This document shows positions 19,351 to 27,462 of a stretch of DNA of 62,337 bases, one piece after another (positions within the stretch are counted from its first letter, which is position 1; each line of letters opens with the position of its first letter). The DNA is from Actinomyces sp. oral taxon 448 str. F0400 (GTDB taxonomy: Bacteria; Actinomycetota; Actinomycetes; Actinomycetales; Actinomycetaceae): contig NZ_GL985606.1 of assembly GCF_000220835.1 (NCBI RefSeq), positions 1,162,193 to 1,224,529 on the forward strand, read 5' to 3'. The notes beneath the pieces were generated by a model. The model made no database searches and had not been told where the DNA came from. It worked only from the letters and a program-made list of their open reading frames with translations. A program made the position numbers and the translations under genes.

Positions 19351-20358
19351 ATGGTCACGATGGTTCAGGTTGCGCGGATGGCAGGCGTCTCGCTGTCGAC
19401 GGTCTCTCACGTCGTCAACGGGACGCGGCATGTCGGGGCCGGCACTAAGCGACGCGTGCTCGACGCCATCGATGCGACCGGCTACCGGCAGGACACGCTC
19501 GCCCGGGCCCTCAGGCGGTCGCGGACCGACAGCGTCGGCCTCGTCGTCTCGGACGCCGGTGAGCCGGCCTTCACCGAGATGGTGCACGGCGTCGAGCATG
19601 CGGTGGCGGAGCACGGGATCACGCTTCTGCTCGCCAACTCCGCCGAGGACGCGGAGCGTGAGCTGCGGGCCGTGAGATCGCTGGTCGAGCGGAGGGTCGA
19701 CGGCCTCATCCTCGCCAGGTGCGGCTCGTCGTCGGATGACCTGGACGCCTATCTCGCCGCCGGATCGCCCCGCCTGGTCCTGCTCGATCGTTTGCGTGCC
19801 GACGCCGACGTCGACCAGGTGGGGGTGGACAACCGCGAGGTGATGGCGCTGCTCGTCGGGCGCCTCAAGGAAGACGGTCATGAACGGATCGTGCTCGTGG
19901 CCGGGGACACGAGGGTGCCGACACTTCTCGAGCGCAGACAGGGCTTCGTCGACGCGCTGTCCGCCGGTGAGCTCAAGCGGTGCGCCGTTCTGGAGGGCCG
20001 GGACGCCAGGGGGCTGGCGCAGCGTCTGCGGGCGCTTCTCGCCGCCGAGGGCGCCCCGACCTGTATCGTCGCGGGCTCGACGCCGCTGGCGGTCACGTCT
20101 TTGTCGGTCATGAAGGAGATGGGGGTGCGGACTCCCGAGGACCTCGCCTTCGCGACCTTCGACGGCTTTGCGCACAACGATCTGTTCTCGCCGTCCATCA
20201 CGACCGTTGTTCAGCCGGCCTTCGAGATGGGGAGAACCGCGGTGGACCTGCTGCTGCCCCGGATCGAGGAGGCGGGCGAGGAGTGCCTGGCGGCGCGGAC
20301 GATCCGCCTCCACCAGAGCATCGATTGGAGGGAGTCGACGCAGGACTGGCGCGCCTGA
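19351..20358 (+). CDS. LacI-family transcriptional regulator of the fructan cluster
   Basis: 335 aa. N-terminal helix-turn-helix MVTMVQVARMAGVSLSTVSH with hinge helix residues TLARALRR, then a periplasmic-binding-protein-like effector domain with SRTDSVGLVVSDAGEPAFT and CIVAGSTPLAVTSL. ATG at 19351 has GAAGG six bases upstream; the second ATG at 19360 is an alternative. It is divergent from GH172-GH32-GH91 and directly precedes the ABC importer genes. The two identical AAACGTTT-type operators flank it, so it is very likely an autoregulated repressor of this cluster; its inducer would be an imported fructose oligosaccharide or anhydride (inference). Confidence 0.92.
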   Translation: MVTMVQVARMAGVSLSTVSHVVNGTRHVGAGTKRRVLDAIDATGYRQDTLARALRRSRTDSVGLVVSDAGEPAFTEMVHGVEHAVAEHGITLLLANSAEDAERELRAVRSLVERRVDGLILARCGSSSDDLDAYLAAGSPRLVLLDRLRADADVDQVGVDNREVMALLVGRLKEDGHERIVLVAGDTRVPTLLERRQGFVDALSAGELKRCAVLEGRDARGLAQRLRALLAAEGAPTCIVAGSTPLAVTSLSVMKEMGVRTPEDLAFATFDGFAHNDLFSPSITTVVQPAFEMGRTAVDLLLPRIEEAGEECLAARTIRLHQSIDWRESTQDWRA

Positions 20359-20368
20359 GGTCGGCTGC

Positions 20369-20397
20369 TTGACAGGGCATGCGGGGACGTCTACCGT
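20369..20397 (+). promoter_or_regulatory. Promoter of the ABC importer operon
   Basis: TTGACA (20369-20374), 17-base spacer, TACCGT (20392-20397). The second LacI operator begins nine bases downstream, covering the start region of transcription, as expected for repression by blocking. Confidence 0.6.
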
Positions 20398-20405
20398 GTG
20401 GGCAT

Positions 20406-20427
20406 CGACGCGCAAACGTTTCGATAC
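20406..20427. promoter_or_regulatory. LacI-family operator, copy 2
   Basis: All 22 bases are the reverse complement of 19215-19236, core AAACGTTT. It sits between the -10 box and the GTG start of the binding-protein gene. Confidence 0.85.
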
Positions 20428-20462
20428 ATTATGGTCGCGTCACACATCAAAGGAGATGTTCC

Positions 20463-21782
20463 GTGTCCTCCCTCATCGGCTCCACGCCCCTTCCCCGCCG
20501 CTCCTTCGTCCTCGGTTCATTCGCCGCGGCGGCGTCGGTCGCCATGGTGTCGGCCTGCGGCTCAGGCGGGTCGGGATCATCAGGAGCGCAGACCCTCGCC
20601 CTATCGACTCAGAACCCCGATGTCGAGTCCGCCGACCCGGCGACATGGGCAATTCTCCAAGGTTTCGCTGCGGCCCATCCCGAGGTCAGTATCGACGTGT
20701 CCGGACAGGCCGTGGCGGAGCACCTCCAGAGCTTGTCGATCGCCGCGCAGTCGGACACCCTGCCGGACATCTTCTGGATCTATCAGCACACCGCTGAGCA
20801 GATGTCCTCCTCCGGAATTCTTCTCGACCTCGGGCCGATCGTCGACGAGCTGGGCATCACCGATCGGATCGCATCGTCCACGATCGAGAGTTTCACGAAC
20901 GACGCCGGACGGCTCTACGGCGTCCCCTATCAGTCCCTCCTCACCGGCCTGTGGTGCAACACGGCGCTCTTCGAAGAGCACGGCGTCGCCATTCCGACGA
21001 CCTTCGACGAGCTCCTGGACGTCACTCGCACCTTCGCCGCCGCCGGTGTGACCACCATCTCCGACGGGGCGAATCAGTCCTCGTTCTCGGTGTGGTCCTT
21101 CCTTACATGGCTATCCCGTTTCGGCTTCGACGAGCGCATCGCGGGCATCCTCGATGGCTCCGACACGTACACCAATGACGATTTCCGGCGTTGCTATCAG
21201 CACATCGACGAGCTTCGAGATGCCGGCGCCTTCGCTTCCAACGTGTCCACGCAGACCTATCAGCAGGCCGTCGACTCGTTCGTCAATGGCAGGGCCGCCA
21301 TGCTGGACGCGGGCGTGTGGGCCGCCGGCGCCATCCAGGCATCGGACATCGCCGGAACGATCGACTTCTGGAAGGGCCCCGAGTTCTCCGACGGCGTCGG
21401 TGATCAGAACATCATCATGAACGTCCCCTCCGCCCCCTTCTCGGTCGATCACAAGGTCGGCAAGGATGAGGGGAAGCTCACGGCGCTCAAGGCCTTCCTC
21501 GGCTACTACTACAGCGATGAGGCCCAGCAGCTCATGGCGGACAACGGACAGCCCCCGGTCACGTCCTACACCCCCACCATCTCGGATGAGCAGACGGCGC
21601 TCAAGGCGGCCTTGGCGGCGGCGACCGCGGACGGGGTCACCAGCCCGCCGGCCCAGCCCGACCTTCTCGTATCGACCTCGGTGGCCAACAGCATGTACGA
21701 CTCGATCTACGGCGTCATCCAGGGGCAGATGACCCCCTCCGACGCCCTGGACCTCGTCCAGTCCAGCATCGAGTCCGAGTGA
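20463..21782 (+). CDS. Sugar ABC transporter substrate-binding lipoprotein
   Basis: 439 aa from GTG at 20463 (AAAGGAG upstream). Signal peptide with PRRSFVLGSFAAAASVAM and lipobox VSAC-GSG, so it is anchored outside the membrane by a lipidated cysteine. The mature part is a family-1 extracellular solute-binding fold: QTLALSTQNPDVESADP, YGVPYQSLLTGLWCNTALFEE, NGRAAMLDAGVWAAGA. It is the first gene of an operon with two permeases and is under the LacI operator. The ATPase is not encoded here; such importers usually share an MsmK-type ATPase located elsewhere. Ligand inferred to be a fructo-oligosaccharide or difructose anhydride from the neighbouring enzymes. Confidence 0.92.
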   Translation: MSSLIGSTPLPRRSFVLGSFAAAASVAMVSACGSGGSGSSGAQTLALSTQNPDVESADPATWAILQGFAAAHPEVSIDVSGQAVAEHLQSLSIAAQSDTLPDIFWIYQHTAEQMSSSGILLDLGPIVDELGITDRIASSTIESFTNDAGRLYGVPYQSLLTGLWCNTALFEEHGVAIPTTFDELLDVTRTFAAAGVTTISDGANQSSFSVWSFLTWLSRFGFDERIAGILDGSDTYTNDDFRRCYQHIDELRDAGAFASNVSTQTYQQAVDSFVNGRAAMLDAGVWAAGAIQASDIAGTIDFWKGPEFSDGVGDQNIIMNVPSAPFSVDHKVGKDEGKLTALKAFLGYYYSDEAQQLMADNGQPPVTSYTPTISDEQTALKAALAAATADGVTSPPAQPDLLVSTSVANSMYDSIYGVIQGQMTPSDALDLVQSSIESE

Positions 21783-21846
21783 CACTCGGCGGCGGGCCGA
21801 CTCGCGCTCGGCCCGCCGCCTCTCACGGAAGAGATGGCACCTCACC

Positions 21847-22716
21847 ATGTCCTGGATCAGCTCTCGCTGGAAGATCACGATCATGCTGCTGCCGGCGCTC
21901 GTGTTCTTCACTGCCTTCATCGCCTACCCCGTGCTGTACGCGCTGCGTATCAGCCTGAGTGACTTCGCCGGATTCGGCGAGGCCCGGTTCGTCGGCGTCG
22001 AGAATTATTCACGTCTTGCCGACGACCCGTTCTTCTGGACCGCCTTGCGCAATACGATCGTCATTCTCGTCGTCGCAGTGGTCGTGGTCATCCCCCTGTC
22101 CTTCGGCTTGGCCCTCCTGCTCGATAGGAGGCTCCCCGCCGTCGGTGCTCTCCGGGCGCTCGTCTTCGCTCCGGCGATCATCGCACCCATTCTCGTCGGC
22201 CTTATCTGGGTTTTCATCCTGGATCCGAGCATCGGGCTGGTGAACCGTCTCCTGTCCCTTCTGGGGCTGCCCTCGGTCGAGTGGATCGGAGGAGACACGC
22301 TGTCGCCGTACTCCATTGCTATGGTGTTCATCTGGTCGACGGTCGGCTTTACGATGACGATTTTCTACGCTGGCCTCCAGCAGCTGCCCCACGAGGTCAT
22401 CGAGGCCAGTCAGATCGATGGTGCGAGCTTCTGGCAGCGGCAGCGGCACGTCGTTATTCCGATGATGCGAGAGACCTTCGGGATCGTCCTCGTTCTCGTC
22501 ATCACCAACGTTTTCAAGATTTTCGAACTCGTGTACCAGCTGACCGGCGGCGGTCCGGTGCACCGTTCCGAGACACTGGTCAGCTACATGTACTTCGTTA
22601 CTTTCACGAACCAGAAGTACGGTCCGGGAATGGCGATCGCCGTCATCATCTTCGTCCTCGGCGCGGCGATCTCGATCGTCAACCTTGTTCTCAATCGCAG
22701 CAGGAGTAACGCATGA
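21847..22716 (+). CDS. Sugar ABC transporter permease (MalF type)
   Basis: 289 aa with six membrane spans, first ITIMLLPALVFFTAFIAYPVLY. The EAA loop that contacts the ATPase is EVIEASQIDGASFWQRQRHVVIP, ending in the usual GGGP motif region (YQLTGGGPVHRSETLVSYMY). It is complete, unlike the permeases of the alpha-galactoside locus at 3825-5349. GGAAGAG lies eleven bases before the ATG, and its stop overlaps the next start by four bases. Part of the importer for the GH91/GH32/GH172 substrates. Confidence 0.93.
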   Translation: MSWISSRWKITIMLLPALVFFTAFIAYPVLYALRISLSDFAGFGEARFVGVENYSRLADDPFFWTALRNTIVILVVAVVVVIPLSFGLALLLDRRLPAVGALRALVFAPAIIAPILVGLIWVFILDPSIGLVNRLLSLLGLPSVEWIGGDTLSPYSIAMVFIWSTVGFTMTIFYAGLQQLPHEVIEASQIDGASFWQRQRHVVIPMMRETFGIVLVLVITNVFKIFELVYQLTGGGPVHRSETLVSYMYFVTFTNQKYGPGMAIAVIIFVLGAAISIVNLVLNRSRSNA

Positions 22717-23576
22717 GCATCGCGAACACCGCATCTCCTCGTCGCCGTCGGGGACGTCGCACCGCCGTCGTCGCGGGTGGTGCCGCCTACCTCGTCACCT
22801 TCCTCATCATTCTGCCTATTCTATGGATCATCCTGCTGTCGTTCCAGCCGAGAGACCGGATTCTGTCCTCCCCGTTCTCCCTCGATGCGCTGACGACGGA
22901 CAATTACCGCCGTGCTCTTGAAATGCTGCCCCTGGCGCGCATGTACGCCAATACCATCTTCGTAGCAGTGGTGTCCGTGACGGTCGGTGCGGTGATCTCT
23001 TTCATGTCGGCGTTCGCGCTCACCCGCATGGTGTTCCGCCGCCGCCGATTCCAGTCGGCGCTGAGACTCTACCTCCTGGCGGGCCTCGCGGTCCCCGTCT
23101 ACATCCTTCTGTTCCCGATCTACCGAATTGTTCTCGCCATGGGGCTGTTCGGCACCTGGGCCTCCCTCATCCTCCCGTACGTCGCCGTGACGATCCCATT
23201 CAACACCCTGCTCTTCACCGGGTTTCTCAAAGAGTTCCCCGACGAGCTGGAGGAGGCCGCGATCATGGACGGCACCGGTCTGACACGGTTGTGCTGGTCG
23301 GTCGTTCTCCCGGTCATGAGGCCCGTCATCGCGACGATCTTCATTTTCAATATCGTTTACGTGTTCAACGAGTTCCCGTTCGTGTCAATCCTCATCAACG
23401 ACTCCGACATGGCGACCCTGTCCCTGGCCGTTTCGAAATTCCAGGGCCAGTACGTGGCCGACTACGGCGGTATGATGGCCGCCGCGACCCTCGTCCTGCT
23501 GCCCCAGCTGATCATCTACGCCGTTTTCCAGAAGCAGGTCATCGCCGGCCTCACGGCCGGCGCCGTCAAGGGATGA
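22713..23576 (+). CDS. Sugar ABC transporter permease (MalG type)
   Basis: 287 aa. Membrane spans include AYLVTFLIILPILWIILLSF and a C-terminal LVLLPQLIIYAVFQKQVIAGLT; the EAA loop is ELEEAAIMDGTGLTRLCWSVVLPVM. The protein ends TAGAVKG, the typical C-terminus of the family. The start codon overlaps the previous stop (ATGA), so the pair is translationally coupled. Last gene of the importer operon; a perfect hairpin follows 57 bases later. Confidence 0.93.
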   Translation: MSIANTASPRRRRGRRTAVVAGGAAYLVTFLIILPILWIILLSFQPRDRILSSPFSLDALTTDNYRRALEMLPLARMYANTIFVAVVSVTVGAVISFMSAFALTRMVFRRRRFQSALRLYLLAGLAVPVYILLFPIYRIVLAMGLFGTWASLILPYVAVTIPFNTLLFTGFLKEFPDELEEAAIMDGTGLTRLCWSVVLPVMRPVIATIFIFNIVYVFNEFPFVSILINDSDMATLSLAVSKFQGQYVADYGGMMAAATLVLLPQLIIYAVFQKQVIAGLTAGAVKG

Positions 23577-23633
23577 TCTTCTTCGGCCGAGATGCGCCGC
23601 TCGTCCTCCTCGTCGCCTCCCGTCCGGCGTGTT

Positions 23634-23660
23634 CCGGTCCCGAAGGCCGGCCGGGACCGG
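23634..23660. terminator. Bidirectional terminator hairpin
   Basis: CCGGTCCCG (23634-23642), loop AAGGCCGGC, CGGGACCGG (23652-23660): a perfect 9-bp stem between the convergent permease and isomerase genes. Confidence 0.75.
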
Positions 23661-23668
23661 GTACGGTC

Positions 23669-24667
23669 TCACAGCCGGCGGGCGGCCTCGAGCAGATTCT
23701 TCGCGGAGATCTCCAGCCCCTCCACGTTGCCGTACTCGGCGTCCTCGTGCTCGATATTGACATTCATGTCCGGGTCTACCTCGGCGATAACGCGCAGGAA
23801 CTGCGCCCAGTAGTCGGTGTCGTGACCCAGTCCGAAGGCGACGAAGCGCCAGGCCGGATCCTGGGGCCACGAATTGCACCAGTAGCCGTAGGCCACGGGG
23901 GTCTTGTCCTCGGCCTCGGCGGGGACGTGGCCGAAGTCAGTGTCCAGGACCCCGCGGTAGGCCGCGCCGGGGAGAATTCTGGTGTCCTTGGCATGGACAT
24001 GGCCCACCAGGGCGCCCAGTCGCCTGGCGGCGACGATGGGCTCCATCTGCTGCCAGAACAGGTGGGAGGGGTCCATGTTGACGCGCAGGTTCGTCGCTCC
24101 GGTCTCCTCGATGAGGCGCTCGAAGGCCGGGACGTTGAAGATCAGGTTGCGCGGGTGCAGTTCGAGGCAGACTCGAACGTCATTGTCTCGGGCCAGAGCG
24201 TCGATCTCCTTGAAGAAGGGGACCACGACGGACCACTGGTAGTCGAGGATCTCCATGTCGATGCCGTTCCACGGGTTGACGACCCAGGTGGGATACGTCG
24301 CCGTCGGATCGGTGCCCGGGGTCCCGGACATGGTGACGATCTCCTTGACATCGAGCAGGCCCGCCAGGCGGATGGCGGTTCGGATGTCCTCGGCGTGCTT
24401 GAGGCCCTCGTTGGGCAGGGGGGAGGTGGGGTTGCCCGAGGTGTTGAGGCCGGAGAGGACCATGCCCCGCGTCTCGAAGATTCCCAGGTAGTCCTCGCGG
24501 GCGGTCACCGAGGTGAGCAGGGAGTCGACGGGGCAGTGGGGAGAGGGGATGAAGCCGCCGACATTGACCTCCGCGCCGGTCAGGCCGGCGGCCGTGAGGA
24601 CATCGAGGGCCTCGGGCAGAGAGCGATCCTGGAGGCAGGCGGTGTAGGCGCCGTAGGTGAGTGCCAT
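23669..24667 (-). CDS. Sugar phosphate isomerase/epimerase family protein (TIM barrel)
   Basis: 332 aa AP-endonuclease-2-like barrel of the IolE/IolI/IolH superfamily. Metal-binding residues are suggested by CLELHPRNL, NMDPSHLFWQ, GHVHAKDTRI and VNIEHEDAEYG. ATG at 24667 with AAGGAA upstream; the open frame to 24895 upstream does not look like protein. It is the last gene of a minus-strand operon with transaldolase, IolG and another dehydrogenase, so an inositol-related ketose isomerase or inosose dehydratase/isomerase role is likely. Substrate not determinable. Confidence 0.85.
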   Translation of the reverse strand: MALTYGAYTACLQDRSLPEALDVLTAAGLTGAEVNVGGFIPSPHCPVDSLLTSVTAREDYLGIFETRGMVLSGLNTSGNPTSPLPNEGLKHAEDIRTAIRLAGLLDVKEIVTMSGTPGTDPTATYPTWVVNPWNGIDMEILDYQWSVVVPFFKEIDALARDNDVRVCLELHPRNLIFNVPAFERLIEETGATNLRVNMDPSHLFWQQMEPIVAARRLGALVGHVHAKDTRILPGAAYRGVLDTDFGHVPAEAEDKTPVAYGYWCNSWPQDPAWRFVAFGLGHDTDYWAQFLRVIAEVDPDMNVNIEHEDAEYGNVEGLEISAKNLLEAARRL

Positions 24668-24758
24668 GAGTGGATTCCTTCGTTTTCTGATGTGAGCGGT
24701 GATCGTTCTACGACGGCGGTCGGTCGGGGCCCGCGCGCGGGTCGAGCGCGGGCCGGAT

Positions 24759-25979
24759 TCACTCGCCGAGTCCGCAGACGTCGATGACGGTTCCGTTCGC
24801 AGCGGCGGAGCGGGCCACGGCGTCCGCGATGAGCATCTCGCGGTATCCGTCGGCGAAGGTGGCGCACGGCGGCAGGGCGTCTTCGCTGTTCGCACCCGCG
24901 ATCTGCTGGAGGAAGGCGTGGGCCTGGTAGGTGAACTGCTCGATCTGGGTCAGGCCGACTCCGTCGAAGGCCATGGAGGAGCCGCGGGCGAAGTAGGGGA
25001 AGGAGGGGTTGACCAGGACGCGGCGGGCTCCGCCCAGGTCGGCGGGGGAGTTGGCGTCGTCGATCTTGATCTCGCCGCATCGGGCCAGGTCCCACGAGGC
25101 CCGCCCCCTGGTGCCCAGGACATCGATCATGAGCGAGTTCGGCAATCCCCAGGCCACGCGCGAGCAGGAGAAGGTGCCCACGGCGCCGGAGGCGAAACGC
25201 GCCGTGAAGGTGGCGATGTCGTCATTCTCGACCTTTTCGTAGGAGATGGTCGCCCGATCGGTCCCTGCGTCGAGGGTGGTGCCGCGGGTGACGTGCTCGG
25301 TGGCGACCGGGCGCTCGGCGATGGAGGTCATCATGGCGGCGCCCGATACGCTGACGATGGGGCCGCAGATGGTCTCGGCGGTGTCGATGAGATGGCTGCC
25401 GACGTCGCTCAGGGCTCCTGAGCCCATAGGGCCCTTGTAGCGCCAGGCCATGGGAGTGGACGGGTCGACGCCGTAGTCGCACCAGTAGCGGCCGTCGACG
25501 TGGTTGATCTCTCCGAGGTGTCCTCCGGCGACGAGGTCGGCGAGCTCGGCGACGGCAGGGTTGCGGCGGTAGGTGAAGCCGACGGCGGTGACGACGTCGG
25601 CCTCCTTCTCGGCCGCGGCCATGGCGCGAGCGGACTCCAGGGTGTCGGCGAGCGGCTTCTCGCATAGGACGTGCTTGCCCGCGCGGATCATGGTCTCGGC
25701 GATCTCGCGGTGCAGGGCGTTGCCGACGACGATCGAGACGATATCGACCTCGGGATCCTCGGCGACCTTGCGCCAGTCGTCGACGGCCTGCTCATAGCCG
25801 TAGCGCTGCGCGGCGTCCTCGGCTAAGGGCGGGTGGGCGTCGGCGATGGTGCGCAGGCGGACCCTGGGAAGACCGAGATCGAAGACCGTGCCCGCCTGTC
25901 GCCAGGCGTTGGCGTGGGTGGTGCCGGCCATACCGGCACCGATGACGCCGACGGAAAGAACATCGGGGGTGCTCATCAT
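24759..25979 (-). CDS. Gfo/Idh/MocA family oxidoreductase
   Basis: 406 aa from the first ATG of an ATGATG pair (GAGGAC five bases upstream; 25976 is the alternative). Rossmann motif VGVIGAGMAGTTHA, catalytic lysine in LCEKPLADT, and the C-terminal domain around LSDVGSHLIDTAETICGP with the active-site Asp and His. The family oxidises or reduces sugars and cyclitols with NAD(P). It lies between iolG and the isomerase gene in the same operon, 91 bases from the latter, which suggests an inositol stereoisomer or keto-inositol substrate, for example scyllo-inositol. Confidence 0.87.
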   Translation of the reverse strand: MMSTPDVLSVGVIGAGMAGTTHANAWRQAGTVFDLGLPRVRLRTIADAHPPLAEDAAQRYGYEQAVDDWRKVAEDPEVDIVSIVVGNALHREIAETMIRAGKHVLCEKPLADTLESARAMAAAEKEADVVTAVGFTYRRNPAVAELADLVAGGHLGEINHVDGRYWCDYGVDPSTPMAWRYKGPMGSGALSDVGSHLIDTAETICGPIVSVSGAAMMTSIAERPVATEHVTRGTTLDAGTDRATISYEKVENDDIATFTARFASGAVGTFSCSRVAWGLPNSLMIDVLGTRGRASWDLARCGEIKIDDANSPADLGGARRVLVNPSFPYFARGSSMAFDGVGLTQIEQFTYQAHAFLQQIAGANSEDALPPCATFADGYREMLIADAVARSAAANGTVIDVCGLGE

Positions 25980-26298
25980 TGTCCTCTTCGACAGTGCGGC
26001 GGCTGTATTGTTAACGCGCGTGAATGACGATGCGCCCCCAGTGTGTGTCATGGACTTTGACCTGTCAATGCTGTCGTGAGCGTTCCGGGGCGAGGCGGCC
26101 GGACGGCGGGGTCGGCGGCGCGGCCCCGCCGTCCGCACCGGCCTCATCGAGGTCGGCTGCATCGTGGGGCAGGCCTTTCAGGCCGAGCTGGTCGACGGGC
26201 TGTGCGCCGCCGTGGACACCCTCGAGCCTCGGCTCGACGTGCGCGGCTCGTCGGCGGGCGGAGATCGACGATGACTCCCGCCCGCCGTCGCCGGCCCG
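25980..26298. other. 319-bp gap between two dehydrogenase genes
   Basis: Contains a palindromic GTTAAC near 26010 in a short AT-rich patch that may be a promoter for the downstream dehydrogenase, and a stretch around 26119-26273 that can be read on the + strand as VRTGLIEVGCIVGQAFQAE without a plausible start. I do not recognise it; it may be a gene fragment. Nothing else supported. Confidence 0.4.
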
Positions 26299-27288
26299 TC
26301 AGGCGACGGCGACAGGCCTGCCGGTGCGGGCGGACTCGGTGGCCGCCTCGGCCAGGGCCAGAGCCTTGACGGCGTCGTCGACGCCCGTCGGAGTCGGGGC
26401 GCCGGTCTCGACGGCCTCGATGAAGGCCGACAGTTCCAGCCGGTAGGCGTCGGCGTAGCGCTCGAGGAAGAAATCGAGGTAGGGCTCCTGGGCGTCGGTG
26501 ACCTCGGCGTTGGACAGGCGCACCGTCGTGGAGCGGATGTTCTCGGCCAGCAGTGCGCCGTCGCGCCCTGATGCCTCCAGACGCTGATCGTAGCCGGAGG
26601 AGCAGTGGCGGTTATTGATGATCGTGGCCACCGCGCCGCAGGCCGCCTTGAGCGTGACGACGGCGGCGTCGAAGTCCCCGGCCTCCTCGATCGCCGGATC
26701 CAGGTTCTGGCCGGCGGCGTAGACCTCGGTGATCTCGCCCAGGAAGAAGCGAGCGGTGTCGAAGTCGTGGATCGTCATGTCGCGGAAGATTCCGCCGGAG
26801 ACCTTGATGTAGTCCACCGGCGGGGCCGCGGGGTCCCGGCTGATGATGGTCAGCTGCTCGAGCTCGCCCACCCGACCGTTCTCGACCGCGGCGCGCATGG
26901 CCGCGAAGGACGGGTCGAAGCGACGGTTGAAGCCGAACATGACCGGGGACTTCACCGCGTCGAGTTCAGCGCGGGCCGCCTCGACGTCCTTCATGTCCAG
27001 GGCGATCGGCTTCTCGCACAAGACGGCTTTGCCGGCTTCGGCGGCGGCCAGCAGGTGGGGGATGTGCAGCGCAGTGGGGGAGCCGATGATGACGGCGTCG
27101 ATCCCGGGATCGGCGAAGACGTCCTCGGCTCGCTCGCACGCCCGGGTTCCGTATTGATCGGCGAGGGTCCGGGCGGCGTCGCCGACGGGGTCGCATACGA
27201 GGGCCAGGGCGGCATCGGGGTGGGCGATGATGGTCTTGGCGTGGACGTGGCCGATACGGCCAGCGCCGATGACGGCGATATTCAGCAT
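26299..27288 (-). CDS. iolG: myo-Inositol 2-dehydrogenase
   Basis: 329 aa. N-terminal NAD-binding IAVIGAGRIGHVHAK, catalytic Lys in LCEKPIALD, FGFNRRFDPSF, and the active-site Asp/His in RDMTIHDFDTARFFLGE, all typical of IolG. It oxidises myo-inositol to 2-keto-myo-inositol (scyllo-inosose) with NAD, the first step of inositol catabolism. It is the second gene of the minus-strand operon whose promoter carries an inositol operator at 28637-28650; a 174-bp gap separates it from the transaldolase gene. A second IolG-like gene is at 35503 and a third relative at 44213. Confidence 0.92.
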   Translation of the reverse strand: MLNIAVIGAGRIGHVHAKTIIAHPDAALALVCDPVGDAARTLADQYGTRACERAEDVFADPGIDAVIIGSPTALHIPHLLAAAEAGKAVLCEKPIALDMKDVEAARAELDAVKSPVMFGFNRRFDPSFAAMRAAVENGRVGELEQLTIISRDPAAPPVDYIKVSGGIFRDMTIHDFDTARFFLGEITEVYAAGQNLDPAIEEAGDFDAAVVTLKAACGAVATIINNRHCSSGYDQRLEASGRDGALLAENIRSTTVRLSNAEVTDAQEPYLDFFLERYADAYRLELSAFIEAVETGAPTPTGVDDAVKALALAEAATESARTGRPVAVA

Positions 27289-27462
27289 GTCAGAACTTCC
27301 TTGTGGCGAGGGGTGCTGGATCGGTGGGGGCGGTTGACTGGCGGCGCCTCGTGCCCAGACGGGCGGTGACGCGTATCAGCACCCGACCCGAAGAGAAGAA
27401 TTCCGATGTCCCGGCCGAGGACTCGCCTCGACCGGGACATCAGGAGGGTCGGGGGCGTGGTC

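Noticed and set aside
26076-26280. Possible small gene between two dehydrogenases
   Set aside because: Readable protein-like stretch on the + strand but no start with a ribosome site, and no family recognised; kept only as a note on the gap.
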